Below, piece by piece: positions 36,005 to 48,874 of a stretch of DNA of 64,000 nucleotides (positions are counted from its first letter, which is position 1; each line of letters opens with the position of its first letter). Position numbers and translations under genes: made by a program. The stretch lies in NCBI GenBank assembly GCA_023333565.1, contig JAJKFH010003627.1:5747501-5811500 (forward strand), read 5' to 3'. This DNA comes from Puffinus mauretanicus (lineage: Eukaryota; Chordata; Aves; Procellariiformes; Procellariidae). A model generated the notes under the pieces. The model was not told the DNA's origin, did no database searches, and saw only the letters and a list, made by a program, of their open reading frames with translations.

Positions 36005-36345
36005 TTAGCCTCCCCTTGCTGAAGTCCAAGGCAATTCCCATTTTGTCCTGAGATCTTGCAAATAAATTGTATTGCTTTTGCATTTGTCAACATTAAGAGT
36101 TATTTGCTGCACCTTGTCCAAATTACCTAGCAAAGCCAAGGACTCTGTAGAATTTCTTTGCTTGCTTTTTTTCTTTCCTCTCCATGTCCACTTTCCCAAT
36201 TTTGTGTTGTCAGCAGGCTTAACCAGTTTGTAGTCAGCTTCTCTAAGCCATTTATATAAATTAGGCTTAGCAGGGGTTCCAAGGATCGTGTGGCAATGAA
36301 CATTACTTTGCATTTGTTGACTTTAATTTTCTTTTGCCGTATGTT
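36005..36345 (-). mobile_element. Ancient CR1/L3-like LINE fossil (antisense)
   Basis: On the minus strand an open stretch reads KLVKPADNTKLGKW (PADNT at 36217-36203, a decayed FADDT) and, after a gap, LGNLDKVQQITLNVDKCKS, in the same order as the RT segment FADDT...DLDKL...KAKCK of the young CR1 in this window. The 'cccaattttgtgttgtcagc' string on + is the typical antisense signature. It is heavily diverged, and the family name is uncertain. Confidence 0.55.
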
Positions 36346-36473
36346 GACCCAGTTCTAGAGTAGATCTAAATTGTTGGATATTTCTTGGCTGCTTTTCTCA
36401 CGTCCGTTATATGGCCCCACTGGCAACTGCAAGAACTCTGAAAACAACCTCGCTTGAAGTCATTTACACAACC

Positions 36474-36545
36474 TAAAACTAGAGCAGGAAGGGACATATT
36501 CACTGACCTAATTCAGCAGGTCTCATCATTTAGGTCTCTTAATTA
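36474..36545 (-). mobile_element. Possible old CR1 3' end (antisense)
   Basis: 'aaactagagcaggaaggga' followed by 'cactgacctaattcagcagg' resembles the inverted CR1 terminus (a 'gagctggaagggacct' then 'tcatctagtccagc' type block). It is short and weak. Confidence 0.3.
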
Positions 36546-36549
36546 ACAA

Positions 36550-39500
36550 TGACTCTGTTTTGCTGTCCTGTAGCCTGATCACTATCTGTTCTCATTTGCT
36601 ACGTTAACTCCTTGCAAAATTTCTGCTGAATTTGCAGCTTTCCATGGAGTATTTAGCCAAGCTGCCTAAATAAGCCACAATAAATTTTATGATGTATACC
36701 TCACTCTTTGATTTACTGCCCTCTGCTTCCAAGCCAAGGAATCTTTTAAAAGTTTTTGTCATCACTTCTCAACCTTAAAAAATTAAAGCACTTGGCTGGA
36801 GATCAGAAGCCTGTACTGTCTTCAAGCTACTTACAGTGACTTAGTTTGTAGTAGCAAGAAATACTTTGCATGATGCTCTCTAGGATCCCATGGTGCAGAT
36901 CCATCTCTCAAAGGACAAGCCCTTTGTGGTGTCAGCAGCCCATGCCACCCATAGTCCCTGGGCCCTCTCGAAACCTCTCTAGACTGGGAAGAACTCACAA
37001 TCCCTCCTTTCACCTCATCTGGTCTCTGAACGGCTTCAAGAAAGCTGCAGGGAGCTTGTCACAAACTGACCTCTGCCTTTCACATCCCTGCCCAAAAGGA
37101 AAAAGATGATCATTAAAACGATTTCTTTTAGGGCTCATTTACCCTGTTGTTTGCAACACGTGCTGTGGTGCTTATGACTGCTCCAAGGCTGTATCTAGCA
37201 GAGCTCCCAGGAGACAGAACATTATGGATGTGCCCCCAGGTCTGCTGTAAATTTCACTGAGTCGATCATGTCTCCCTTTTTTTACAGCTTGTCCAGGACT
37301 TTTAATGCTTTAACTTAATAAGAATGGACTGGGTCCCATGCTCTCAGCTTCAGGGCCTTTACTCACTATCAGTTTGGAGCAGCTGCATTTATTTGTTTCT
37401 GGGTTTAGGGGAGAGAAAACCCCTCTTGGAGCTCTCCATGGGATCGACTATTTCCATGTAAATTGCATCTGAGGGCACTGTTTGGCCCTGTGATTTTAAG
37501 GACAGTATGCTGAAATTAGACCTGAGTTATATTTTTAGAAAGGCATGTAGATACTACAGCATCCTTCCACCCTGCCTCCCTGTTCCAGCTGTTGAGCAGG
37601 CAGGAGACTGGAGCAAGTGAGATTCCTGCTTTTAGAGATAGACACCATTTTCTAGCCTGTGGATGCCACAGTATTCAGCTATTGTTTGCCAGCCTGCCAT
37701 ATCTCCGGTAAGGATTTGTAATCTGCACACAACTCAAGTAAAGCAAAGTAAGAGAGCTGCAGCACTTGTTTTGCTGCAGTGTCAGAATAAACACTGTGGG
37801 AGTATGACTTTGTCCATCCAGCACCTGAAAACAAGAATCCTATCCTTATTCTTCCAGGCAAAAGAGTTCACATAGGTTCATTGTCTTCTCCAAGGCACCT
37901 CCAGATAGGAAAGGCAGACTGCCTGCCCTCCTCCTATGCCCCCTGAAACTGGGTTTCCAATGAGACAATCAGCTTGTTTCATTTCTCCAGGGAGAGGACA
38001 GCCAGGGCTGTATTTCAGTACATCAGGAGCCTCTCGAAAAGGTGAGGCCCTTTCTGTTAGTGCTGTAATGGAAGCGAAACCTAAAGAGAAGAAATGTGAC
38101 CATTTCAGGGGCACAAAGTCAGCGCATTTCTGCTGTTACATTCTGGGAACAAAAATAGCACGGACAGGTCCCAGCTGCCGGCCACAGTGTGTTTGAAAAG
38201 GTTATCAAGACATTATAGCATGTAAACAGCAAAGCTATTAGCTCTGAGCTGTGAAAAGTTTCTAACCTTCACCGCAAAAACCCTAAATTATTTTTGAAGT
38301 GTTAATGAAAGTCAGCTTTCCAAAGATGGATGTGGAGCATGGAATTGCATTAGACAAATGGCAGTAACATTTTAATAGTTACTGCTTTGAAAGCCCCCCT
38401 CTGAGAGGATTCAGGGGGGTTGGAGACCAGGCACTTTCATAAGCCTCTTTTTATGGGGGGTAAAAATGCGTGGTTTATATTGAGCGATTTACAAAAGCAC
38501 GCAGACATTGTGGTTTTGTTTAGCATGTGTTTGGGACCTTATTCTTGCCTCTTTCAAACTCTTAGAAGCGTTTAGTGGCTCAGGGATGTTTAACATGGTT
38601 TTAAAGCTAGCATTACCCACTCAGCTCAGGTGTGGACCAAGGGAGCCTGAGTCTGGCCCTGCAGGTATTGATATGTAGGTGTAGGCAGCCCTGGTATGGA
38701 GCTGCCTCTGGCATAGGGGCCTCTCTGGGCAACAGCCACAGGCAGAGTTTGGGTGCCATCCAAGCCGGTTAGCAAACTCCCACCTAGTTCACTGAGGTCA
38801 AAGTTTCCTCCCGTGTCTTTATTTTCTGTGTACATGCCACTGCACAGATATGAAAGACATATATCAGTGCATGGTACTTATCTATGTATACCTGTATGTC
38901 TTTTGTGCAATTGTATATAATTCAATTACTTAATTGCTAATTTGTTCTAATAGGCACTCAGAGAGAAAGGCCGCAGAGGGCGTGCCCTTCATCCTCAGGT
39001 GCCTTAGATGCCCCCTTTCCATTGCACATGCAGCCAGACTTTAACACTACTACATCACCCCCGGTCTGCCTCAAACAGCACAAAGTGCTGTCTAAATCAC
39101 AGGTATTCAGCGGGCAATGCTTAGGCTGGGAGAGATGAGGGTCTAAAGATCAAGGTGTCTTGACCTGTTACAATGGTTCTCTCCCACCTTAGTCATATCT
39201 TGACTGTGTGCATATATTTTTATGATTTAGTTTATATTAGGAAAGATGAGTCTTGCTGAGGCCTTTTGATCCCATGAGGAACTTTTACAAATGCCTCATT
39301 TGGGACACAGGCGTAGAGTGGGTACATAATTCTCTGCAGGATTGGAGCCAGGGAGAGCACGGCTTTGCTGTGTTGTGCCCTGGAGTACCTGCTAATGTTT
39401 CATGTTAGAAGAAGATCAAGAAAAGAGGTAAATGTGCAGACTGTGGCTGTATTTAAACACTGGGTTATCTATGAGCAGAGATGGATTTTAGCCGAGTCCC

Positions 39501-42500
39501 CTGCACTGAGCAGCACCAAGGCTTGGTGAGATTCTCATTTCATCCTTTGGACTCCTTCTCCAAGATCCATTTGGTGCTTTTGCTTCCCTTACACCTTTTT
39601 GCAGGTAAAGCCAATTTTATATAAAAGACTTACCTTTCTTTCAGTCACTTTTTGTTGTCAGGTCAGATATTTTCCCTCTCCTCCCCTCTTTGCAACAAGG
39701 GGGAAAAACAACCCTTTCACCAGCTCCATAACCATTTCATGCATAATAATGTTTTAGGCTTTTATTACTCTGTTGAGACAAAGCAGGCTCTGATGAATTT
39801 CAATTCAGCACAGAATCGACCATGCTACAGTGTCTAGTCATACAGAGAAGAAAACCTTTCTCCAGTTCTGGAACAGGTTGAAAGACCAGCAACTGTGATT
39901 ATAATACCAGAGTCAATAAAACTTAAAGTTCTGTCTGGCTTCCCCACTAAGGAAGGTGAAACAAAATCTTTCTGCCCCCCACAAATCAATTTTAAAGCCA
40001 TTGCACGGTGATGACGTTCATCAGCATTTTCATTGCACACAATGTGGACTCATTTTTGTACTGAGTGTGTTCAGTTAAAGGGACCCTGGCAGCCCAGGCA
40101 GGTTTTGTAAATAAGTTAATTTCTGGCACTGCATCTTCTCCTAATTCTCACCTCAATGTTTTTGAACTTTTGCAATTATGTTTTCCTCTTTATTTTTTTT
40201 TTTTTAAATTCTCTCTCCTGTTTCCCTGTGCATTCAAGAAAAGCTCAAAGTACAAGGGAATGTGCCAGTGAATCTGGAATCTAGCATTGCCAGGTGTATT
40301 TGGGAGTCTTTTAAATTTTTTTGAGTCTATTTTTAGGTCTGCATACAGTTTGCATTATTAAGCTTTTCTCTCCAACTGTGAAGCCTACAATTGCATTTTT
40401 AAATGAATGCTGGGGAAACCTCAAATAATTCTATGGCTCCTAGAGCCTAGACTTTTACAGAAAATACTGCAGACCTGAAAAATGCAATTCTTTGTAAGCC
40501 TAGCTGCGTACCCTGGGAGAAAGGGGAGCTGGATGAGGGTGGCAGCTCTCTTTTCGATTGTGTGCTCTGCTTGAGAGTGGCCAGACTTCTGAGCCAAACG
40601 GGTGAGGTCCCAGCCACACAAGTCCCCTCATGGACACTGCCACCATGCAGCTCCCACATCTCTGGTTGTCAGGTCACATGGATTGGGGGGCAGGGGAGCA
40701 CACGGTCCTCTTGCAAGGCTACAGTAGCTCAGGCTCAGGAGATGAGGCAGAGGGACGGGAAGGGACACTGATGACTTTAGGTACTTTATTCATATTTTCC
40801 ATTTACCACTTAAGCAAAAAAAAAAAGTGAATTTGGTCAAGGTAACTCCTGTAAGTACTCGCCTGTTTGTGAGTGCGGGAAGAGATACTTTGCTGACTCA
40901 CTGTATGGTGCAGTTCCTTATCTAGTATGAGCATAAGGCAACCAGCTGGGTAAAGCTTTCTTGGACTTCAGGCTTCTCTTTCTGCAGAGGCGTTTATCTA
41001 GCTCTTCCCTGCATTTGTCCAACCTTTGCAGTATTTGGTTCAGTGATGGATGTTTTTGCATCCTTGCTGATCCCTCCTGTACTCACATTGTTCCAGTGAA
41101 TTTTCCTTCTCTGTGGAAAGCACTGGACCAGTTTGCCAATGTAGCTCTGTGCAGTCAGATATTGCACAGGATAGAGAGCCTGCATTGATCAGCCAGGCAT
41201 TAAACTTACATCTAGGCTAAGCAAAACCCTCCCTGTATTATTCTTCTTGGAATTTGAAGTTAAGGTAACATCCTTCAAAATAAAGTGGCATGGAAAACCT
41301 TTGTAAAAGTGACTCAGACAGCCAGCAGCAGGAGCTTTGAATTTGAATTGCCTGGAAAGACTCCTACAGCTACTTGGAGTATCACATAAGCTTCCAAGGA
41401 GAAAGATTTTGGGGAAATTCAGTGGAGGCTTCACATTTTTTGGACAGCAGCTGAATAGAAAGCATATGCTTAAGATACTTCATATGCTCACTTTGAGCCT
41501 TTTTCTTGTGAAATGTAACCATTGTTAGCATGGGATGGGTTCTCTTCCTCACCAATAATTATGTAAAGAATTTTCTGTCCCTTGGCCCTCTCATGAGAGT
41601 TGACTAATGTATTTCAGGAAATGTCATAGCACACTTCTGAGACAGGGGATGATGCTTATTACTGTACTTAAAATAGGTGAACTGAGGCAAAAGACAGATG
41701 AAGGTTTTTGGAGGCATTTAAAATACAGAAAAGTTTCTCCCAAGACTTTGTAATACAAACACCTAGGGTTTGAACCCCTTTTAATTCCAGTGATGTCCCA
41801 GGAATTCTGATTGCATCTTAACTGCTTGTGGAGGTTTTAGCTCTGTTTGCGCATCTGGCCCCAAGGGATCTGTGGCGCACACGTTAGGTTCAAAAAACCC
41901 ATGTGGGCAACTCAGGCATCTGGGTAACACATCTATTGCTTTTGAGTACTGTGTAGACACTAGCAGCCTTTTCCTTATTTGTTCTGTGCCATGCAAAGGG
42001 AAGGCAGCAGGACAGGAGGTTAGCTGTCCGTCCCTATCTTCCTTTCAGTTAAGGCCTTTGGCTCTGTGGCAGCAGGAAGATTTGAGGCCCTGAGACCCTG
42101 AATGCCTTCTGTTGCAAAGAAAAGTCGCTTTACACAGGGCAAGTACTTGATTCAGAGCCTCGTGCAGGCACCTTGTCAGTTCAAATTGAGCTTAAGAGTG
42201 CTTCAGCTGATGAGAATTTGGCCCACCATGTCTTCTTCCCGTGCCTTATTTCATGGTTACTGTTTGGAGCGGGGAGAGAAAGAGATTTTAGGAAATTAAA
42301 TTAAAAGAATAATAAAATTACATAGAAGTTGCCTGAGGGGTTTAAATATCCTGCTCTTGGCAATATAGCTTCATTTTCTGTATAATCCTTGCTTTACAGC
42401 TTTTGCAAGGGGTAAAATTTATCCCTCAAGGTAAATTTTCGACCCCACTTGTATCTAAACCTCGTGACTCTATTGACATTCATGTCTTCAATTCAAGCCC

Positions 42501-44515
42501 AAATTACAGTGGCATAAAGCCTCCATTTAGTGATGGTGAAGCTAAAAAGGCTTTGGGATTTGGTTTAGCTTAGTTGAAACATATCAAACCTTCTCCCAGC
42601 CGATTAGTTCTGGAGCTCCTCAGGAGAACATGGTTTCTTAAGGAATGTTTGTGTCACTGTGTTTTTATTAATTTCAGAAATGTCTTAAATCCCACTCCAC
42701 TCCCCGTTTTTATGGGTTTTTGGTTTTGGTTTTTTTTTTCAGTTTTGTCCTTGGCAAGTGCCTTACTTTTCTTCTTTTCTTCCTTTGTTTTTTGACATTG
42801 GTATGGATGCGCAAAGTCACTTTGCTAAATAGGAACAAAACTGAATGTTTTCAGGCTTGGTAATTCTTGAAAAAAAAAATGGGGGAAGAATGAGAATGAA
42901 GGAGCTGTTCTGATGATTAAGCCAAAGTAACCCTAGCAAAGAATGCTCCACTCCTGAATGCGAAGTGCGTGCTTTTGGCACAGCCTGGCCCCACACCCAG
43001 GCAACCCAACACTCAGGGAGGAGGGAAGATGGATTCGTACTGGTTTAGTGAACCAGTTTAATGAACTCCCAAAATAGTTGGTTCACTCCTCCCAGTTGTT
43101 TTGTTGGAGTCAGACATGTCTGTGCTGACTTGTATCAGCCTGAGGAGTCGATGCTGTTCAAAGGCATAGTTGGTCTTTCAGCCCGAAGTGTTGCCACAAA
43201 TCTGTTTACCAGTGTAATTTGTTCTGAAACACTGGAGAACCCAATGAAACAGTGCTGCTGAAACACTCAGAGGGATGGAAAGTGGCCTGAGGACAAATGT
43301 GGCTTAGTAGAGCCACATTGTGATTGTGTCGTAATGACATCACTCGCAATATCGTTTGGTCTCAGTCTTGACCTGGCGGCTTGCGATTTTGTGCAGTTAT
43401 TCCCATTAGCTGCCTACTTTACCTCCCTGTTTCTGCCTCCACACTGCAGTCTCCAGCTCTTTGGAGGAATAGCCTGTGCTTGGCAGCATTCCACCACACT
43501 CTCTGACCCCCACCTCCTTCCTTTGGATCACCAGGTAAAACCAGCATGTGTTAGAATCATTAAGATATTAATATTTAGCAGTATTAGCTCTGGAATCAAA
43601 AACACCACTGGGCTGTAGGTTTTTTCATGTCTGTGCAATAAATCATCATCAACCTCTTTATTTTGTTTGTGTTTCCATAGTGAGATGGGAGCATCACGAA
43701 AACAAATTCAAAAGCTTTGGTTTGTTTTTATTTCATATGCTATGGACTTGCTTGCGAAAGGCAGAGTGTCAATGCAGTGGGGGATCCCCAATGCAATCAG
43801 AAAGCCTCACTGAGTCCAGGAGGGGGTGTGCTTACAAGCCACCATAATCCAGAGGAAACCTGGAGTGTTCCAGATATCATAGCGGCACTTGATGTGTCTG
43901 CGTCTGCTGCTCTCCATGGATAGAAAGTACGGCAGAGCAGAAATTGCCCTGGAAAGTAATTATTAAATGGTTTCCGCTGATCCATCTGAGCAGCACCATT
44001 TACTCTAAGCCAGGTGTCAGGACTAACGCAGGGACTTCCTCTTCCAGTGGTTAACTCTCCTGTCAAGCAGCTAAGAGAGTCACTGGAAGTATGGTGTCCT
44101 GCCCGCCCTTTGGATCGTCTGTCTGGACGTGTCTGTCAGTGCACAAAGCTGTCTGCTTTACTGTCCAGCAGTGTAAGCAGACATCCTCCTTGAATCCAAT
44201 CCCCTGTTGTTGCAGACAACCCAGATATTTTTGGGGCCCTTTCTCTAACTTGAGTTGCCTCACCCTGCTTAGAACTGTGTATTTTCATGCTGGCCATCCA
44301 GCATGGCTGTGTGTGTCAGTCCAGAGTGTTTCACCTCTTCTTCCCAGGAGAAGATGTGCTTCTCATACACAGTGCATACGGGAAGAATTTCATCGCCCAA
44401 TGAATAACCACATCGCCTGTTTGAAATCTGGAAGGTGTCCTGGTAAAGACTGTGTACCTTCCCTGCTCTTTGACAGTGGCAATTGCGATTTTCTAGCTGG
44501 CAGTGCAAAAGCACT
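36550..44515 (+). other. AGBL4 intron: no gene seen
   Basis: This is non-coding, with only short open frames. It contains a candidate conserved block at 38200-38620 and T-rich runs near 40190-40206 and 42730. I saw no AGBL4 or BEN-domain (BEND5) coding sequence. Confidence 0.5.
38200..38620. promoter_or_regulatory. Candidate conserved non-coding element
   Basis: This is unique sequence without open frames. It contains TTAATG, CATTTTAATAG and TTTATATTGAGCG strings and an imperfect inverted CCCCCCTCTGAG/TTCAGGGGGG pair (38394-38420). The appearance suggests constraint, but no conservation data were available. Confidence 0.25.
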
Positions 44516-44519
44516 GAAC

Positions 44520-44790
44520 TATCTGTCTAGCCATCACTCCGAGCCTGGTTAAATTAATATTAGCTCTGAGAAATAGGTAATTATTTTCCCTGTTTATTTG
44601 GTTGCACCTATAATTATTGCTTTACCTGGTGGGAGCCATAAGCTGTTGTAATTATGCTTCGTTAAAATGCTGATTAATAACGGCTTGCTTCTGAAAGGTG
44701 TGCTGTGGGACCTACTTTTCCCTGGCTAGGCTTATTAATTGTAATGTAGATCTATGTACCTATCTATTAACTCTGAGCAAATATACAGAG
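44520..44790. promoter_or_regulatory. Candidate enhancer: dense TAATTA-type motifs
   Basis: Homeodomain-type cores are packed in about 270 bases: TTAAATTAATATTAGC (44549-44564), GGTAATTATTTTCC (about 44576), CTATAATTATTGC, TGTAATTATGC, TGATTAATAACGG and TTATTAATTGTAATG (about 44732). There is no open frame and no repeat signature. Clustered TAATTA cores in unique intronic DNA are typical of conserved developmental enhancers. Conservation itself is inferred. Confidence 0.4.
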
Positions 44791-44799
44791 GAATGATGC

Positions 44800-47700
44800 T
44801 AAGATCATATTTCGGCACCTTACTTAGACTCACCAACACTAGGAAGTCCAGGTATACCAGGTATACTCAAGGTATTTTTTCTGGTCAAACAAAGATTCTT
44901 TCTTGCTATGAATCTATTGCACATTTCCAAACACATCTAGAAAGGACAAGGTGAAAAAATTATAGTAAATGTGCCCTACATAAAGAGTACTTCTGAGCTC
45001 CTATATAATAGCCTTTATGTTCATGAATTTTAAACTGCTTTGGAAAGGAAGGCCAACATTCTTTCTATTTTATACATCAGGAACATGAGGTTTGGAAAAT
45101 GATTCGTTGGACTGTAAGATACGTAGAGTATATGTGTTTCTTTATGAGCACAGGCTTTGTCATGGTTTAGTTAGCCAAACAGTAAGAGTGCACCTTGCTG
45201 CTTGATCTTTAGTTAGGCTGCGAAGCAGGATTTCAGCTAAAACCTAACTTCACCAGCTACCTGCTAACTTTTGCAGTGTTATTTTGAGATAACTGCTCCT
45301 ACCTTTTCATTTTCTTTTGTCCATGAGCTCTGTCATCAAGCTGGAGCAGGAGGTGAAAAATGTTGAATTCAATACAACTTTCTCCTTTGAGGCAGAACCA
45401 GAAGGTGCCTTGAATCATTCGATAGCAATTGTTCTTAATACAATAGCGGAACATACATATAGCATACAATAGTTGAAGTGCCACATAATTTGAATACTTA
45501 ATGCTCAGAAGTTGAGATTTTTCCCAAAGTTTTTTCAATGTTTTGAGTTCCATCTGTCACCTGTATGCGTATGTGCTGCAGAGAGCGTCCTGCCTTAGTG
45601 TCAGCTTAGCTGAATGTACTGAGATTTAGGATATGTTTGCAGGGGAGAGGTAAGGATCAGTGTTCCTAGTGTTATTGAGTGATTTGGTGGCTCTGGGATT
45701 CAGTAGTTTTAAAAAAATAGTCTAAATGTTCCTATGATATCACCCTCTTTATCAAGGATACCTGCCTTTGAGGTTTGAATCCTGCAAGACTGGTAAGCTT
45801 TTTGACTCAGTGCGAACCAGAAATGAATATAGATTCCTTCTTTCTCTTTTTTAACACCCATTCTGTTGTGAAAATAATGCAGGCAGGCTTTGATTTGAGA
45901 ATTCTTTAGTCGTGAAACAGTGAAGGAATTCATAGATAAGGTTCCCATTTGGGCCATTTCTAATAACATGCATTAATCAAGCATACTGTTCAGAGAAATT
46001 TTTTGCTTTGTCTGGGCTTCCTAAAGGTCTTCTTTTTCCTAATTTTTCTTGAGTAAATGGCAACAGCTCAACCCAACCACTACAGAGTCCAGTCACAACA
46101 AAGCTCCCTTTAATAATTACCCGTTCTTCAGACTTTGTATCAAAATCTACAGAATATGAGGATCTCTGTCTGTATAGGACAAAATAAGTGGTTGATGCCA
46201 ATGAGTGTGTTAAGGATGATTGAGTGGGCAAGAGCAGCCAGAGCTTAATATAAGTGAGGCAAAGATTCAGTCTATAAGTCCATGAGATTGAGTCTATACA
46301 TCTTCATTAGTGCTTTATGCCTTAAAACATGGTAATGGTTTGAAGAGTGAACACTATATTTGTACATTAACTTTTTCACCTCTGAATACCTTTTTTATAC
46401 CTACTTTGCCTGGACCAGAACTGATACTGGGATCATTTACTGGGCTTATGTAGAGAGTGGTCCCAGCTTTTGTATGTTTCTGTTCTTGACTTCAGTTAGA
46501 TTTGGCCATGCACTTAACTCATTACAGAGCCTGTTCTGCTCACGGGTTGTCTTGTTCAATGCAATCTTATTAAGTGCAGTTGTATAGTAGGTCCAATACA
46601 GGAGCTAGAAATTAGGTCTGGGGAGGGCAAAGGTTCCCTCCTGTCATGAAGAATCTGTTTTCTGACTGCTTGATCTTGTTTTGATTCAAGTCCATTTGGT
46701 TTCAGGATTTCTCACTCTTTTTCCAGACATGAAGAAAAGGATACTATGAGTAGGATCAACTACCTCGTAGTGAGCATTTCACCCCCAGTCTCTTCTAAGC
46801 ATAGACTCCATTTTGTGACTAGACTAAAAGCATCCAGAACTGTGAAGCCCTCGGATATCTCTGCGGTAGAAATGCTGATGGTTTGGAAGATGGCTATGTA
46901 TCCAATGGGAAATGGAGCAGAAAGGCCCTGTTGTGAAGAGGTACGGGTCAGTGTGTGCATACGCTGGAAGGAAAAAGCATTGCTGTTATATAGTTGGATC
47001 ACTCTAGCTCTTCCAGGTGTGGGCTATACTAAACAGTTCAGTTCTGCATAGAGGTTGCTTAAAGTAAATCTGTGATTGACCACCATTACTCTGAAACATC
47101 TTCTTTCTCATAATCCCCTCAACTTGTCAGGCTCATAGAATATAACGGTTTGATTCCAGAGCTCAGGTACTACTTTGGGTTTTTTTAAGTGTGACAACTT
47201 TATTGTATCTCTGTGCATCCCTTTGGAGTGCAGTCTGGAACTACTTAGCATTGTTTTGAAGTCAGGGAAACTGAGGCACAAGTGACTTGCAAGGTCACAT
47301 TACAGGCCAGAGCAAGGATTAGGCGCAAGGCATCCCAATCTGTTGGTGCTGGGGAAGGTACAGTGTGAAATTCAAGCCTTTTAATCGGAAATAAAGATAA
47401 GTTCAGTAGAAGACCAAAAGACTGCAACATTTTTGGGAAGGGCCAGGCAGTGGAGTATGGAAGAAGGTAAAAATTTAAAAGTTTTGATCAGAAACTAGGG
47501 CTGAGCTGTAATAGAACTTATAGAGAAACATGGCAAATTAAGAGAAAGTTTGTATCTGAACCTGGACCTTGCTCATTTTCCAATGGACTTTACCTTTAAA
47601 ATGGAGCTGATGTAAGATCTGAACAAGCAGAGTGTTTGGGTGTTGCAGATACACTTTCAAATCTTAATTTGGTAACTTGAGTTCTGTAGCCAAGACAAGA

Positions 47701-48240
47701 ACTGTGATCCCAAAAGTGGTGCTGAGTGCTCCTCCATTCCCAACCCACTGGAAAAACTGGGCTTTTGGAAACGTGAGTGACATTGTAAAATATGTGGTAA
47801 ACTTTGGGATTGCCAGGAGCTTTGGGGGTCAAATCCCTGGATAATGTGCAATTTCTGTGATGAGGACGTATGAGGACTGTGATTCTCTGCTGAGAATCTT
47901 GCCATTTCTGCGTATTTCCTGCATAAAGGGAAGGTTGATAAGAAGGGGATCTTTTCATTCAAACATATTTCCTCCCTCCCTTTCTAAGAAAATGTTCATA
48001 TCAGCCAACACATCTAATTGCAGGCCAGCTGATATCACTTGTGTGGCTGGCTTTACTGTCCTATTAATCTCTTAAAAACTAGCAAAAACCCTTCAGCCTG
48101 CTGGCTTGGTTTTGGGAAGGACATAGTGTTATTCACAATCATTTCCAGCTATGGTACAAATTATTTGGAAAAATTGATACTGCATATTTTCAGGAGCTAG
48201 ATTTCTCTGTTCCTCTTTGTCCCCCTCCCCCTTTTTTTTT
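44800..48240 (+). other. AGBL4 intron: no gene seen
   Basis: This is AT-rich non-coding DNA. It includes a MIR-like core at 47258-47325 and a possible second, weaker MIR scrap at about 45060-45130. A good-looking acceptor at about 46726 does not lead into AGBL4 sequence. Confidence 0.5.
47258..47325 (+). repeat. MIR-type SINE fragment
   Basis: 'gtcagggaaactgaggcaca' followed by AGTGACTTGCAAGGTCACAT and 'caggccagagcaaggatta' follows the MIR core order (gaaactgaggca, gtgacttgcc, aaggtcaca, agccaggatt). It is an old amniote SINE, diverged and partial. Confidence 0.65.
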
Positions 48241-48247
48241 TTTTTTT
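48232..48247. repeat. T16 run after a C-rich stretch
   Basis: CCCCCTCCCCC is followed by 16 T. This is a low-complexity pyrimidine tract at the left edge of a candidate conserved block. Confidence 0.8.
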
Positions 48248-48249
48248 GT

Positions 48250-48870
48250 TCTGATTAGACAAATGAATCATGCAAGTGAGTGTTCCCTGCAATGCCACTA
48301 ATTGATGGGATGCCATACAATTGCATTGCAATAACAAAACACTTTCAGCCTCTGAGAGATTAGTTGCATTGGCCTGGGATTAAGAAACCTTTGAAATCCT
48401 GAATCTAAATTACCATTCTTTTGACTGCTGTTTGTGACGCTAATTAGCTGTGTTAATTGGATGTTTTGATACTTGAAGAGCAGAGCAATCCAAATCTTTT
48501 TTTTTTTGGAAAGCCAAAATTATTAATGAGTTTGGCAAGGGAGCCAGAGTTTATTTTAATGCTGTACACTTCCATATTCCCATTTTTGTTTTAGGTTGGT
48601 ATTTTTGTTGTTTTTTTAATGTTGCTATTATTATTTTTTTAAGCACTCTGAGTGAGTAATCAGCGTAGGAGTGAATAGTAAATGTTTGAATGTGCTTTCC
48701 AACAGAGAGCTCTGATGCATCGCTGTCTCCAAATTATTGAACTGCTGGAGAGAAAATATGTCCAAGCCAACATCATTTGTATTGTTGGAGAAATGGGCAG
48801 ATAAAGGGGGGGAAGTGTGAAACAGATGAAGAAAATTAACGTGGAGCCATTTCGATGGAGGGGCTTCCTT
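48250..48870. promoter_or_regulatory. Candidate conserved non-coding element / enhancer
   Basis: This is unique, AT-rich sequence with closely spaced homeodomain-type sites: CTAATTGATGG (48298-48308), GCTAATTAGC with TGTTAATTGG (48439-48460) and AAATTATTAATGAG (48517-48530). It also has CCAAT-like, CAATTGCATTGCAAT (about 48318) and TTTGCAT-like strings. It carries no stop-free frame of useful length. The density and intactness of these motifs are characteristic of deeply conserved intronic enhancers, although I could not test conservation. Confidence 0.45.
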
Positions 48871-48874
48871 TATA

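Noticed and set aside
45765..45785. tRNA-like T-arm string GAGGTTTGAATCCTGC
   Set aside because: No A box, acceptor stem or anticodon arm can be folded around it.
46705..46760. Strong acceptor 'ctctttttccag' followed by ACATGAAG, which would fit the split Tyr codon and Met-Lys start of the next AGBL4 exon
   Set aside because: After Y-M-K the frame reads K-R-I-L and then TGA. The family continues with a different, conserved sequence. The upstream side also lacks a U12 branch point. Treated as coincidence, though an alternative terminal exon cannot be excluded.
47140..47165. B-box-like GGTTTGATTCC
   Set aside because: There is no upstream A box at tRNA spacing and no cloverleaf.
48716..48812. 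Protein-like stretch after a CAG (frame reading ALMHRCLQIIELLERKY)
   Set aside because: It has no donor in a sensible place, a weak pyrimidine tract and no known family. It is better explained as part of the candidate non-coding element.
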